DNA of 64,000 nt from SAR202 cluster bacterium bin22 (GCA_002238505.1 MPMM01000001.1:310001-374000); one strand, 5' to 3'; positions 6,268 to 15,629 are shown, numbered from the stretch's first letter. Made by a program: numbers and translations. Notes: generated by a model not told the origin, from the sequence alone.

Positions 6268-9133
6268 GATCCGCCTCTTCTATCCATTCGGCCGCCTGAA
6301 TTCCCAGGTTGGAAAGGCTGCTGGGCTTCAGGGTGCAAGGTGGAATGGAGTGCAGGAAGGCCTGCCCATAGTTTCGCCCGGTAATGCGCTTGTCCAGCAC
6401 CACAATGGCGCCGCTGTCGCCCTTGTTTCTTATCAGGCGTCCCATGCCTTGCCGGAATCGCAGCACCGCCTGGGGTATGGAAAACTCATTGAAGGCATTC
6501 TCGTACTGGTCTGACCGGGCCTTAACTACCGGGTCAGTCGGCACCTGGAATGGGAGGCGGGTGATGATTAGGGCCCGCAGTACGCCGCCAGGGAAATCCA
6601 CGCCTTCCCAGAAGCTGCTGGTCCCCAGGAGGACTGATTTGGGATTCTCAATGAAGCGCCTGCTGACCTGGGTGGGGCCGCCGTCCACGCCCTGGGCCAG
6701 CACTTCGATGCCCTGCTGCTCCAGGCGATTGCGTATGCGGTTGGCAACATTGCGCAGCGCCGAATGGGAAGTAAACAAGGCCATGGTACGGCCGGATAAA
6801 TGCGTGGAAATGTCCACTATCGCCCTGCTTACACCCTCGATGTAGCCCTCTGTTTGCGGCTGGGGCATGTCTTCGGGAACCATGAGCAGGGCAGCCTTTC
6901 GATAGTCAAATGGTGAACCCACCAATAGTTCCTGGCTGTCTTCGGGGAGGTCCAGGCGGCGGCGGGAGTAGTCAAAAGTTCCCTGGGCGCTGAGGGTGGC
7001 GCTGGTCAGGATTACGCTTTCCTTCTCATCGAACAACTGCTGGCGCAGGGTGGGACCAACTTCCAGTGGCGCAGAGTTCAGGCTGACTTCATCCTTGGAC
7101 TGGTCCAGTTTCAACCAGTGAATTTGTAGGGGGTCGTCCTTGCTGATAACGGAAGAAAGCTGTTCGCGGACCTTGTCCAGGTTGCCCTGAATGGCGCTGC
7201 ACTCCGATAGCAAGGAAGTTTGATTGCCTGTGGTTGAAGCACCGGAACCCTCGTCTCCAGAGCCCGGAAATTCGGTCTCGTAGATAAAAGACTGGAGCTT
7301 GCCCAGGGCCTGAGAGAGGTTGCTCAATCCCACGTCCACGTTTTCCCAGGAGGTGTTAACCTCGGCCCAGCTTCGCTGGCTGCGTGACCTGGGGGATATC
7401 AGGAAGTCCTCGTTATTGCCGTCCTGAGCCCTGAAGAATCGTAGGGTTGCCGCCCACATTTCGCTCCAGTTCTGGCGCAGGCGGGGAACCATTTCATCTG
7501 CCTGGGAGACAAGAGCCTCGCCGTTTTGCCTGATGGCATCTTTGAACTCCAGGGAGTTCAGCGTCAGCCTGGTCTCGCGGGCAAGGCGGGAAAGCAGGTC
7601 GTTAACCTCGCCAAGTATATCCGGGGTCAATTGAAAGCCGAACTGGCGGGTGGCCTCTTCCTCAAGGTTGTGGGCCTCGTCAATAATAAGGTGCTGGTAG
7701 TCGGGAATGATGCTGCCGCCGTAGGCCACGTCAGACAAAAGCAACGCGTGGTTAACCACTACGATGTGGGCTTGCTCCGCGCGCTCCCGGGCGCTGCGCA
7801 GGAAGCAGGCCGAACTGTTGCTTCTGAGGCCCGGACATCCGCCCCGTTCCCCGGCGGAAACCTTGTTCCAGGTAAAGTAATCCCTGCCGGACAGGTTGAT
7901 TTCTGCCCGGTCTCCCTCCACGGTGTCTTGAAGCCAGACCGCCGTCTTGCCAAGCAAGCGGGTATCATCCACCGAGGGCCCATCATTGTTGGCGAGGTAG
8001 TTCCAGCGTCGCAGGCAAAGGTAGTTGGAGCGTCCTTTGAGCTGGGTAGCCTTGATGAGGCCCTGCTCCACCAGGCCAGACTCTTCCAGGACCTTTATCA
8101 CAGCTGGAATGTCCTTGCGCATCAACTGTTCCTGCAGGTTGATGGTGTTGGTGGAGATAACTACCCGCAAGCCCCGGGAAGCGGCGAACAGCGCGGCCGG
8201 CAACAGGTAAGCCATGGACTTGCCTACACCGGTGCCTCCTTCCACAATCAGTTTCTCTCCCCCGTACATGGCTCGGGTGACCGAACCCAGCATTTCAACC
8301 TGCTGCTCACGGATCTCGAATCCTTCGAAGGTCTTGTCGAAGGGACCTCCGGGACTTAGCAGGCCGGAGACCTTGTCTTCAGTAAGATGGTTCAAGTTTT
8401 CGTCGAATCGACGACGCTCCGGACGCCCCAGGCGGGCCGACAGGCGGTTGTAATCAAGCCCGGTCAGACCGAATAGAGGAGGACTCTCGCTGTCCTTGCC
8501 GTTAGTTGCAGCATCCGATTCCAGTCCGCCAAGCAGGTTGGCTACGGTCCAGTTGCTGCGATTGGCGAGGTAGAGAAGGTACTTTAGCAGCGCCGGGTCG
8601 AGTTTTTGAGCCTCGCGCAGCAGGGTGACAAATAGCTGCCTGGTGGCATCGGCATCATCAATGGCCTGATGTGCGCGTTCGTGTTCCAAACCGAACCGGC
8701 GGGCCAAAGACCCGAGGGAATATTCGCTGGTTCGCGGTAAAAGGATGGAAGCCAGGTCCCATGTGTCGTAGCGGGTGTTGTCGAGTTTGAGACCGTGAGT
8801 TTCCAGGAAGCGCAGGTCGAAATTCACGTTGTGGCCAATAACGGGGTGGTCGGCCACAAATTCTTCAATTCCCTGGCTTACCGATGAGAAGTGGGGTGCG
8901 CGGCTAACCTGTTCGGGGCGAATTCCGGTAAGGCGCTGAATAAAATCCGGTATGGCCCGGCCAGGATTAACGAAGGTTTCAAAGTGTTGGAGAACCGCAT
9001 CTCCCTGGAACTTGACCGCGCCTACCTGGATGATGCGCTCCCGGTCGGCGTCCAGGCCCGTTGTTTCCAGATCCAGGGCGACAAAGGTCTGGCTCATCAC
9101 CGGGACGGTTGTGGAAGATTGTTCCAGGGCCAT
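6251..9133 (-). CDS. dinG: DinG-family helicase with N-terminal DnaQ-like 3'-5' exonuclease
   Basis: This 960-residue protein joins a DEDD exonuclease domain (about 15-175) to an XPD/DinG superfamily 2 helicase. The exonuclease has DLETTG at 21-26, NFDLRF at about 104-109 and a HQAIDDAD motif at 155-162. The helicase has Walker A GGTGVGKS at 299-306 and DEAH at 485-488. Three cysteines (373, 433, 443) lie where XPD-like enzymes bind an Fe-S cluster, but I do not see a clear fourth, so the cluster is uncertain. Role: unwinding of repair or replication intermediates. The start is ATG at 9133. Confidence 0.93.
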   Translation of the reverse strand: MALEQSSTTVPVMSQTFVALDLETTGLDADRERIIQVGAVKFQGDAVLQHFETFVNPGRAIPDFIQRLTGIRPEQVSRAPHFSSVSQGIEEFVADHPVIGHNVNFDLRFLETHGLKLDNTRYDTWDLASILLPRTSEYSLGSLARRFGLEHERAHQAIDDADATRQLFVTLLREAQKLDPALLKYLLYLANRSNWTVANLLGGLESDAATNGKDSESPPLFGLTGLDYNRLSARLGRPERRRFDENLNHLTEDKVSGLLSPGGPFDKTFEGFEIREQQVEMLGSVTRAMYGGEKLIVEGGTGVGKSMAYLLPAALFAASRGLRVVISTNTINLQEQLMRKDIPAVIKVLEESGLVEQGLIKATQLKGRSNYLCLRRWNYLANNDGPSVDDTRLLGKTAVWLQDTVEGDRAEINLSGRDYFTWNKVSAGERGGCPGLRSNSSACFLRSARERAEQAHIVVVNHALLLSDVAYGGSIIPDYQHLIIDEAHNLEEEATRQFGFQLTPDILGEVNDLLSRLARETRLTLNSLEFKDAIRQNGEALVSQADEMVPRLRQNWSEMWAATLRFFRAQDGNNEDFLISPRSRSQRSWAEVNTSWENVDVGLSNLSQALGKLQSFIYETEFPGSGDEGSGASTTGNQTSLLSECSAIQGNLDKVREQLSSVISKDDPLQIHWLKLDQSKDEVSLNSAPLEVGPTLRQQLFDEKESVILTSATLSAQGTFDYSRRRLDLPEDSQELLVGSPFDYRKAALLMVPEDMPQPQTEGYIEGVSRAIVDISTHLSGRTMALFTSHSALRNVANRIRNRLEQQGIEVLAQGVDGGPTQVSRRFIENPKSVLLGTSSFWEGVDFPGGVLRALIITRLPFQVPTDPVVKARSDQYENAFNEFSIPQAVLRFRQGMGRLIRNKGDSGAIVVLDKRITGRNYGQAFLHSIPPCTLKPSSLSNLGIQAAEWIEEADRGTAR

Positions 9134-9258
9134 TTAGTCCGACTCGCTATGCGCTGTATATGTTAGTTCGCAAGATTGTAACTTCAGGGGAGCGCCAACC
9201 GGGCGAAACTATGGTGGGCCGCCGGGTTGGATGCGAAGAAAAGGATGCGGACAATGAC

Positions 9259-9957
9259 TTAGCCGGTGTATGGACGCAACTGGCCTGCCCTCAGTCCAAC
9301 TGCGGGGAAATAGTTACCAGAACGGAGGGCGGTCAGGAATTCGGCTTCCGTGCTGATTTCATCGGCGAAGGCAGTAACGTAACGTCCCAGTCCGTGAACG
9401 GAATGGGCGTCGCTGCCCCCCGTTACCGGCATCTTCAGCAGGCTGGCCACCTCCATGGCAAAACCGTTCTCCTCGTCCGCCGTACCGCCGTTCACCACCT
9501 CAATGGCATTTGCCAGTTTGAAGACCGGGTGGTCCAGCGCTTCCTCCGGGATAACTGGGAGCGGCTCGCCGGGTAAAGACCGGTAGAGGTATGGCCGCTC
9601 GCGCATGTGCTTTCCGAGTACCCCCCGGAATGGGTGGGCGCTGACAACAAACCCACCTTCAGCCCGGGCGGCGCGGCAGAGGATATCGGCTTTGTGAAAT
9701 CCTGATTGGTAGCTGTCCATGCCGAAGGCCAGCATGTGGCCCATGTCGGTGTCCGCTTCCATTGCCCTTACCAGGACTACGTTGTGAAGGCTGGCAAAGC
9801 GTTCAAACTCGTGACGGTCCCAGGGACCGCTGTGTTCAGTAATGCAGAGTCCCCGAAGCCCTAGCCGTTCCGCCTCCAGAATGAGGTCCTCGGGGGAAAG
9901 GTTACTGTCGGCGCTGCCTTTGGTTGTATGAATGTGGAGGTCAAAAATGCGAGCCAT
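9259..9957 (-). CDS. PHP-domain metal-dependent phosphoesterase
   Basis: This 232-residue PHP-fold hydrolase has all the metal-binding motifs in order: DLHIHTT at the N-terminus, ITEHSG near 40, a central SAHPF, and GGSDAH near the C-terminus. PHP proteins of this length hydrolyse phosphoesters such as histidinol phosphate or nucleotides; the substrate here is not predictable. It is followed, 125 bases on, by the dinG-like gene on the same strand and may be cotranscribed with it. Confidence 0.88.
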   Translation of the reverse strand: MARIFDLHIHTTKGSADSNLSPEDLILEAERLGLRGLCITEHSGPWDRHEFERFASLHNVVLVRAMEADTDMGHMLAFGMDSYQSGFHKADILCRAARAEGGFVVSAHPFRGVLGKHMRERPYLYRSLPGEPLPVIPEEALDHPVFKLANAIEVVNGGTADEENGFAMEVASLLKMPVTGGSDAHSVHGLGRYVTAFADEISTEAEFLTALRSGNYFPAVGLRAGQLRPYTG

Positions 9958-10251
9958 GTTGCCCGATTTTATCGGCGCAGGCTGAAACAGTCAATGACAT
10001 AATGTCACCGGCTCAGGATTCGTCTGAGAATGAGAGGTGCCTCAGGCAAATGGCCTCCCCGGATTGGAACTGTCAGTTCGACTCACTCGCACGGAGCTAC
10101 TGAGTAAGGGCAAACCACATCGTGTTTTCCGGCCAATTCCACAATTGATGAGGGCAAGGTATTGATTGCGAGAGGAAATAAATATAAAATCTACATTCGT
10201 TTCCCGCTATTCAGGGGATGACTCCCCGGTAATGAAGAGGAGGGCAGGTGA
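9958..10251. other. Divergent intergenic region between the PHP gene and speD
   Basis: This 294-base gap contains a perfect palindrome TGACAT-A-ATGTCA (9995-10007), a possible operator for either flanking gene. It also holds the speD promoter described separately and a small hairpin GGGGA-TGAC-TCCCC (10214-10227) just before the speD ribosome site. No coding sequence is recognisable. Confidence 0.5.
10162..10190 (+). promoter_or_regulatory. Promoter of speD-speE
   Basis: TTGATT (10162-10167), a 17-base spacer and TAAAAT (10185-10190) match the sigma70 consensus in an otherwise featureless leader. The predicted transcript start is about 60 bases before the TTG start of speD, leaving room for the small hairpin at 10214-10227. 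Confidence 0.55.
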
Positions 10252-10617
10252 TTGAATGTACTAGGTCTGCACCTTTTGTTGGAACTCAAGGAGTGTAACC
10301 CTCAACTCCTTGATAACCTGGACCACGTCCGAAATGCACTGTATGGAGCTGCCGAAGGCGTTGGGGCGCATGTAATCGGCGAATCGTTCCATCAGTTCAG
10401 TCCACAAGGGGTCACCGGCATATTATCTATCGCCGAATCCCACATATCCATCCACACATGGCCGGAGTATAACTACGCCGCCGCCGATATTTTCACTTGC
10501 GGTTCCTCTTTCGAACCCCGAGATGCCGCCAAAGTCCTCATTGAACTGTTTGAGTCCAGTGCGCCTGAGATAAAGGAAATTCGAAGGGGCCTTCTTTCCT
10601 TGCCGGTGGGCATTTAA
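10252..10617 (+). CDS. speD: S-adenosylmethionine decarboxylase proenzyme
   Basis: SpeD makes decarboxylated SAM, the aminopropyl donor for polyamine synthesis. This is the short class 1B form of 121 residues. Self-cleavage would occur between Glu62 and Ser63 in AESHISIHTWPE, producing the pyruvoyl group on Ser63. The acid/base residues His68 and Cys83 are present. The start is TTG at 10252, placed behind AGGAGG. speE follows 24 bases later, so the pair form an operon. Confidence 0.96.
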   Translation: MNVLGLHLLLELKECNPQLLDNLDHVRNALYGAAEGVGAHVIGESFHQFSPQGVTGILSIAESHISIHTWPEYNYAAADIFTCGSSFEPRDAAKVLIELFESSAPEIKEIRRGLLSLPVGI

Positions 10618-10641
10618 GGAATGAGGTCTTCTTCGGCATAA

Positions 10642-11556
10642 ATGGAAGAACTTACCGGAAAATGGCTGGTCGAAACAGTCTATACCGACCTGGCGGTCAT
10701 GTTGAGGGTTCAGCAGGTCCTGTTTTCCGGCCGTACTGAATATCAGCACGTTGAAGTCATTGAGTCGGACCTTTTCGGTCGCAGTCTTGTCCTGGATGGG
10801 AAAACCCAGTCCACCGAAAGGGACGAGCACGTTTACCACCAGGGTCTGGTCCATCCTGCCATGCTGCTCCACCCCAATCCCGTCAGTGTTTTCATCGGTG
10901 GCGGAGGAGAGGGCGGTACGCTGCGTGAGGTCCTTTCTCACAGGTCCGTGGAGCGGGCGGTCATGATTGACCTGGACCAGCAGGTTGTTTCCCTGTGCCG
11001 CGAGCATCTGCCGAATCATCACCAGGGCGCTTTTGACGATCCCAGGGTTCAGTTGTTGCACGAGGACGCCCGGGGATACCTGGCGCAGCCTGGCGAAGGT
11101 TTTGATGTAATGGTGATGGACCTGGTGGACCCGATGGAAGGCGGGCCAGCCTATTTGCTGTATACCAAAGAGTACTATGAGATTGCCAGGGCGAGGCTAA
11201 ACCCCGGAGGAATTCTGGTTACCCAGTCGGGGCCCGCTGGTCTGCTAAGCCACCAGGAATGCTTTACCACAATTCACCGGACGTTGTCCGAGACCTTCAA
11301 GCACTGCGTGGGATGCCAGTTGCATGTGCCAGCCTTCCAGACCCTGTGGGGGTTCAACATAGCTTCGGATTCGCCCCTGCCATCGCTGGGTGTGAATGAG
11401 GTCAACCAGTTGCTGGCGGAGCGGACAGGCCGGGAGCTTGACTTCTACGACGGCGAAACCCACCAGAGCATGTTTAATCTGCCCAAATTCCTCCGTACCG
11501 GCATCGCCCAGGAGACCCGAATTAACCTGGACGAATCCCCGGTCTTCATGATCTAG
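10642..11556 (+). CDS. speE: Aminopropyltransferase, thermospermine synthase (ACL5)-like
   Basis: This 304-residue enzyme transfers an aminopropyl group from decarboxylated SAM to a polyamine. Motifs are the nucleotide loop GGGGEGGTLREV (87-97), the acidic MIDLDQ (108-113) and DLVDPMEGGPAYLLYT (160-175). The last motif, and the later VTQSGPAGLLSH, closely follow the plant thermospermine synthase ACL5 (DLADP..GGPCY.LYT), not typical SpeE. The product could therefore be thermospermine or another longer polyamine. It is coupled to speD upstream and converges on the thioesterase gene with an 11-base gap. Confidence 0.92.
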   Translation: MEELTGKWLVETVYTDLAVMLRVQQVLFSGRTEYQHVEVIESDLFGRSLVLDGKTQSTERDEHVYHQGLVHPAMLLHPNPVSVFIGGGGEGGTLREVLSHRSVERAVMIDLDQQVVSLCREHLPNHHQGAFDDPRVQLLHEDARGYLAQPGEGFDVMVMDLVDPMEGGPAYLLYTKEYYEIARARLNPGGILVTQSGPAGLLSHQECFTTIHRTLSETFKHCVGCQLHVPAFQTLWGFNIASDSPLPSLGVNEVNQLLAERTGRELDFYDGETHQSMFNLPKFLRTGIAQETRINLDESPVFMI

Positions 11557-11567
11557 TCAACCTCAGG

Positions 11568-12053
11568 TCAGGATTGCCTGGCCGCCTTCTCCAGTTCTGG
11601 AAATCCGGAAAGCTCAAGAACTTCCCCCGTTGCTTCAAAATGGTCCACCAGGGATCGTATGGCGTCGGGCACCCTCCGGGTGGCTCCGGTATCGGCGTGA
11701 AACCCGACATAGACAGCCTCGATGGTAGTGAGGTGGCGGTTCTCGCCCTCCGGGTAGATTTCGACCCTCAGAGTAAGGCTGGTGTTGCCAATGCGTTCTA
11801 CCCGAGCGTGAAGTTCGAGGACATCGTCCACCCGTGCCGGCGCCTTGAACTCCAGGTCGGCCTTGACCACCGCGCTGTCGAAGTAACCATTCTGGGCAAT
11901 ACGGTAGATGGAGAATCCCAGGTTGCGAAAGTATTCGGACTGGGCAACTTCCAGGTAACCGAGGTAAGCGCCATTAAAGACGATGCCCTGAGCGTCGCAC
12001 TCCATCCAGCGGACACGGATACTGGTGCTAAACCTGAAATCTGATTTGGGCAT
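11568..12053 (-). CDS. Acyl-CoA thioesterase, 4HBT (YbgC/FadM-like) family
   Basis: This 161-residue hot-dog-fold protein has the 4-hydroxybenzoyl-CoA thioesterase signature RWMECDAQGIVFNGAYLGYLE. Asp20 is the probable catalytic residue. Such enzymes hydrolyse acyl-CoAs; the acyl group is not predictable. It follows trmD by 24 bases on the same strand and is probably cotranscribed with it. Confidence 0.87.
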   Translation of the reverse strand: MPKSDFRFSTSIRVRWMECDAQGIVFNGAYLGYLEVAQSEYFRNLGFSIYRIAQNGYFDSAVVKADLEFKAPARVDDVLELHARVERIGNTSLTLRVEIYPEGENRHLTTIEAVYVGFHADTGATRRVPDAIRSLVDHFEATGEVLELSGFPELEKAARQS

Positions 12054-12077
12054 TCGCCGTATTCAGTCCATTTGAGG

Positions 12078-12866
12078 TTAGCCGGCGGACTCGCAGTCGG
12101 TTGTGGGCAGGTCGATTATTGATGGATCGTAACCTAACTCAGCGAGGTACTGACGGTCGGCCGTGGAAAGTTCCGCAGTCTCCAGCAGGTCTGGGCGTAG
12201 CTTCAGGGTACGCCGCAGTGACTCCCGTCGGCGCCAGCGATCGATTTCGCCGTGGTGCCCGGATCTCAATATTTCGGGCACCGCCATGCCGCGAAATTCG
12301 GCGGGACGGGTGTAAAGGGGATGCTGCAGAAACCCGGAGGTAATGGAATCCTCCTGCACATTGTCAGCCGAACCTACCACGTCAGGGACAAATCTGGAAA
12401 CAGCATCAATCACTACCATTGCGGCCAGTTCCCCGCCGGTAAGGACGTAGTCACCGATGCTGATGTCGTGGGTAGCCAGGCAGGTTCGTACCCGCTCATC
12501 AACCCCCGCATAATGGCCGCATATCAGCGCAATACCGGGCGCATCTGCCAGCTCCAATACCAGCTGCTGGTCCAGTTTGCGGCCTTGGGGAGAAAGCAGG
12601 ACTATGGGCATGGCGGCCCTGGCTTCAGGCGAGTAGGGGGCCAGTGTATCTTCGACGGCATCAAAGACCGGTTCGGGCTTTAGCACCATTCCGGGGCCTC
12701 CGCCGAACTGGTAGTCGTCAGCCGTCCCATGAGCATCGTGGGTGTACGACCGGATATCGGTAATCTTCACTGAAATAAGGCCGCGCTGAATGGCCCGTCC
12801 CAGCATGCTGTGCCGGACCGGCCCTTCAAAGGCTTCAGGGAATAAGGTCAAAACGTGAAAATTCAT
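12078..12866 (-). CDS. trmD: tRNA (guanine37-N1)-methyltransferase
   Basis: TrmD methylates G37 next to the anticodon and prevents frameshifting. The 262-residue SPOUT protein has FHVLTLFPEAF at the N-terminus, CGHYAGVDERV near the middle, and the knot motif SIGDYVLTGGELAAMVVIDAV. The C-terminal domain is complete. The usual neighbours rpsP, rimM and rplS are not beside it; instead it lies between an amidohydrolase and a thioesterase. Confidence 0.96.
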   Translation of the reverse strand: MNFHVLTLFPEAFEGPVRHSMLGRAIQRGLISVKITDIRSYTHDAHGTADDYQFGGGPGMVLKPEPVFDAVEDTLAPYSPEARAAMPIVLLSPQGRKLDQQLVLELADAPGIALICGHYAGVDERVRTCLATHDISIGDYVLTGGELAAMVVIDAVSRFVPDVVGSADNVQEDSITSGFLQHPLYTRPAEFRGMAVPEILRSGHHGEIDRWRRRESLRRTLKLRPDLLETAELSTADRQYLAELGYDPSIIDLPTTDCESAG

Positions 12867-12880
12867 GGCCCCGCAAACAT

Positions 12881-12914
12881 ACCGGGCCGGCCCGTTAAAG
12901 GAGGCCGGCCCGGT
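12881..12914 (-). terminator. Strong GC-rich hairpin after the amidohydrolase gene
   Basis: A perfect 12-base-pair stem (ACCGGGCCGGCC with GGCCGGCCCGGT) encloses a 10-base loop at 12893-12902. It lies between the amidohydrolase stop and the trmD start. Only a weak U-rich stretch follows on the minus strand, so it may attenuate rather than fully terminate. Confidence 0.55.
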
Positions 12915-12936
12915 TCTAAACGACTTCCGGTTATTG

Positions 12937-14187
12937 CTACCCGACCGTTTGTACTTCCCGGACCGGAAGGCGGTCCACCGCAGCCTGACCGCCCTTCATC
13001 ACCATTCTAATGTTCTCAGGGCGGCGAAGCACCTCAATGTCCTTCAGGGGGTCGCCGTCCAGAATCAAGAGGTCGGCGTACTTGCCCTTTGCTACGGTCC
13101 CGATATCCTTGCCCATGTCCACGCACTCGGCAGCCCATCCCGTGCATGCCTGAATGGCCTGCATGTTGGACATTCCCTTTTCCACCAAAATCTGGACTTC
13201 TCGCGCGTTGTCTCCGTGCACGTAACCTCCGGCGTCGGTGCCGGCAACAACCTTAACACCGGCCGCCAGCGCCTTGTGCATGGTCTCCTTGTGAATATCC
13301 AGCAGGGCGCGGGAGCGAGCCTGCATGTGGGGCGCGCTCAAGGTGCCGTGGAATTCATAGATTTCAAAGGTCGGTACCAGGAATATACCCTTGTCGGCCA
13401 TCATCTTCAGCAGGTCCGGGTCCTCGGCCAAATAGCATCCGTGTTCCACCGAGTGGGCGCCGGCCTCGATGCACATCCTGAGGCCCGGGCCGCCTACAGC
13501 GTGGCACATGGTGCGCCTTCCCAGCGCTTTTGATTCATCAATCAACGCTTTTACTTCGTTGGGACCGAAGGCAATGTCCAGGGGGCCGTGTCCGGGGCGG
13601 GAACTGGCGCCGCCGGTGGTGGCGAACTTGATGACATCGGCGCCAACCCGGCACATTTCGCGAACCTTCGCCCGCACTGGGTCGTCCCCATCGGCAACTC
13701 CGGAGGGGATCATGGGGTCATCGTGAGGAAAGCACTGGCCGGAGGGTGTAACCTTGTCGGCCAGTCCGCCGGTGGGTGAAATTATCGCCACTGAGATTAC
13801 CAGCCGCGGGCCCGGGTAAAGGCCCTGCTCAACCGCTTGTTTGAAACCAGCATCAAGCCCGCCTCCGTCGCGAACGCAGGTATAGCCTGCTTCCAGAGTC
13901 TGCTCCAGGACTTTCGCGGTGCGCAGGTGCTGGAGGGACAAGGGGGCGTCAAAGCCCATACGGCTGGCCAGGCCATAGTCCTTGGAGGCCAGGTGGTCGT
14001 GGCAGTCGATCATGCCCGGCATGAGGGTCATGCCGGAAACATCAATGACTTCAGTGTTTTGTGGGAGGGCAACCGTCTGCCGGGGGCCCGATTCAACCAC
14101 GCGTTCGCCGTCGATCAGCACCGCAGCATCGTTGACTACCGGTCCGCCAGTACCGTCAATCAGATTTGCTCCAACCAGGGCTTTCAT
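12937..14187 (-). CDS. Amidohydrolase / imidazolonepropionase-like metal-dependent hydrolase
   Basis: This amidohydrolase-superfamily enzyme is about 416 residues long. An N-terminal beta-sandwich strand (ALVGANLIDGTGG) precedes the TIM barrel. The metal motif is CHDHL (HxH type). A later His is in CHAVGG, and ATTGG and AGTDAGG (Asp ligand) follow. The GDPLKDI-type C-terminal motif is typical of the Xaa-Pro dipeptidase/imidazolonepropionase-like group. Two ATGs are six bases apart. The one at 14187 has GGAGGT six bases upstream, whereas at 14193 the Shine-Dalgarno would touch the start codon, so 14187 is preferred. The substrate is unknown. Confidence 0.86.
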   Translation of the reverse strand: MKALVGANLIDGTGGPVVNDAAVLIDGERVVESGPRQTVALPQNTEVIDVSGMTLMPGMIDCHDHLASKDYGLASRMGFDAPLSLQHLRTAKVLEQTLEAGYTCVRDGGGLDAGFKQAVEQGLYPGPRLVISVAIISPTGGLADKVTPSGQCFPHDDPMIPSGVADGDDPVRAKVREMCRVGADVIKFATTGGASSRPGHGPLDIAFGPNEVKALIDESKALGRRTMCHAVGGPGLRMCIEAGAHSVEHGCYLAEDPDLLKMMADKGIFLVPTFEIYEFHGTLSAPHMQARSRALLDIHKETMHKALAAGVKVVAGTDAGGYVHGDNAREVQILVEKGMSNMQAIQACTGWAAECVDMGKDIGTVAKGKYADLLILDGDPLKDIEVLRRPENIRMVMKGGQAAVDRLPVREVQTVG

Positions 14188-14573
14188 TTGCATACCTCCC
14201 GTGCCGGATTTGGCTGACGGCGAATCTCTCTACCATAGTGGCTTCTGGAGGTTGAGGAAGTCGGCAGCCCTTTGGATGGGTGTAAAGGTAATGAAGCCCA
14301 AATACCTTGTCAAGGATGTAAGTTTGCATCGGAACACTCCCTGATTGATGTTGCAGCCGGGGGTAGGGTCCACAAGATCAAGGGCCTGAGTACAACAAAT
14401 CAACCCGACTGGAGGGTCTGGGGTGTCGCCGGTGGAAGGCGCAAGCAAAAATGGCAGGAAAGTGTACATAACGCTTAGGGCGGGTTGGGAGCTATTTATC
14501 GTAACCTTTAGGCAGCAATATCGAGACTGGCAAGGGGCTTGTAGGAATGGGTTCCATTGGGAGGTGGTGCGGA
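14188..14573. other. Divergent intergenic region, nothing recognised
   Basis: This gap separates the minus-strand amidohydrolase from the plus-strand TolB-like gene. Open frames exist on both strands but show no family resemblance or convincing ribosome site. I saw no convincing promoter, tRNA or riboswitch. Confidence 0.4.
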
Positions 14574-15629
14574 ATGACGACGAGGTTGGGAAATTATTCA
14601 GCAGCAATTCGGCCCGTGCAGTTGGCAATTGTGGCACTCGTTCTCGGCCTGCTGGCAGGTTGCGCCTTCCCGTCCTCCGGCAGCAACCAGATTGTGTTCG
14701 TTTCTGACACGGATGGCGACCGGGAGATTTACGTGGTCGATGCCGAGTCTGGGGAGTCCTCGCGCCTGACCAATAACAGCGGACCCGACGAGGAACCCCG
14801 CTGGTCACCCGACGGCAACCAGATTGCCTACGTTTCCCGGGAATCGGGGGACAAAGAGATCAATGTAATCTCCAGGGAAGGGCAGGACTTGAGACGCCTG
14901 ACCAACAATCCGGGCCTGGACAGTTCGCCCCGCTGGGCTCCGGACGAACCAATCCTGGCCTATGTTTCGGAATCGGAGGAGGATGGCGGCAGCGGTTCCG
15001 AAATATACTCCATAGCTGTGGAGAGCAGAGAGGTCGACCAGGTCACCTTCGACGGCCCCGCCGAGGAACTCGGGGACTGGTCGCCCGACGGCGAGTGGCT
15101 AATTTTCTACAATATGGATCCAGCGGAAGAGAGGGGTCTGTGGCTCAGGAATCCCGCTGGGGTAAACCTGGTCCGCTTGACGGAAGAACAGGATTTCCAC
15201 CCGGTCTGGTCACCCGACGGAAAGTACATTGCCTTTGTGCGCCAGCAGGAGGATGCCAGGGTAATCTACCTGGCCCAGCCATCAGAAGACAACAGTTGGG
15301 ACCAGGGTGTGGATGAGACTCGCTTGACCCACGGCGGTTTCGACGATTACGCGCCGGCCTGGCATCCCAACAGCAAGACCCTGGCTTTTGTTTCTCACCG
15401 GGACGGCAACCCGGAGATCTATACCATGCAGGCCGACGGGGCTAACCAGAGGAGGCTGACCAGCAACAACGCCGATGATGTATCCCCGGTATGGTCTCCC
15501 AACGGTAAGCGCCTGGCATTTGTTACCCATCTGTACGGCTCTGCCGATATCCTGGTAATGAATGCCGACGGTTCGGAACAGCGTCGCCTCACCAAGAATG
15601 GCGGGGAAGACATCATGCCCGACTGGTAA
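14574..15629 (+). CDS. TolB-like beta-propeller lipoprotein (PD40 repeats)
   Basis: This secreted lipoprotein of 351 residues has a signal peptide ending in the lipobox LLAGC, then repeated PD40/WD40-like blades: WSPDGNQIAYVS, WAPDEPILAYVS, WSPDGEWLIFY, WSPDGKYIAFV, WHPNSKTLAFVS and WSPNGKRLAFVT. These alternate with DGDREIYVVDA-type strands, giving a six-bladed propeller like TolB. The start is ATG 14574, nine bases after GGAGG; an ATG nine codons earlier lacks a ribosome site. No tol-pal partners are nearby, so a general ligand-binding surface role is more likely than a Tol system. A strong terminator follows. Confidence 0.88.
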   Translation: MTTRLGNYSAAIRPVQLAIVALVLGLLAGCAFPSSGSNQIVFVSDTDGDREIYVVDAESGESSRLTNNSGPDEEPRWSPDGNQIAYVSRESGDKEINVISREGQDLRRLTNNPGLDSSPRWAPDEPILAYVSESEEDGGSGSEIYSIAVESREVDQVTFDGPAEELGDWSPDGEWLIFYNMDPAEERGLWLRNPAGVNLVRLTEEQDFHPVWSPDGKYIAFVRQQEDARVIYLAQPSEDNSWDQGVDETRLTHGGFDDYAPAWHPNSKTLAFVSHRDGNPEIYTMQADGANQRRLTSNNADDVSPVWSPNGKRLAFVTHLYGSADILVMNADGSEQRRLTKNGGEDIMPDW

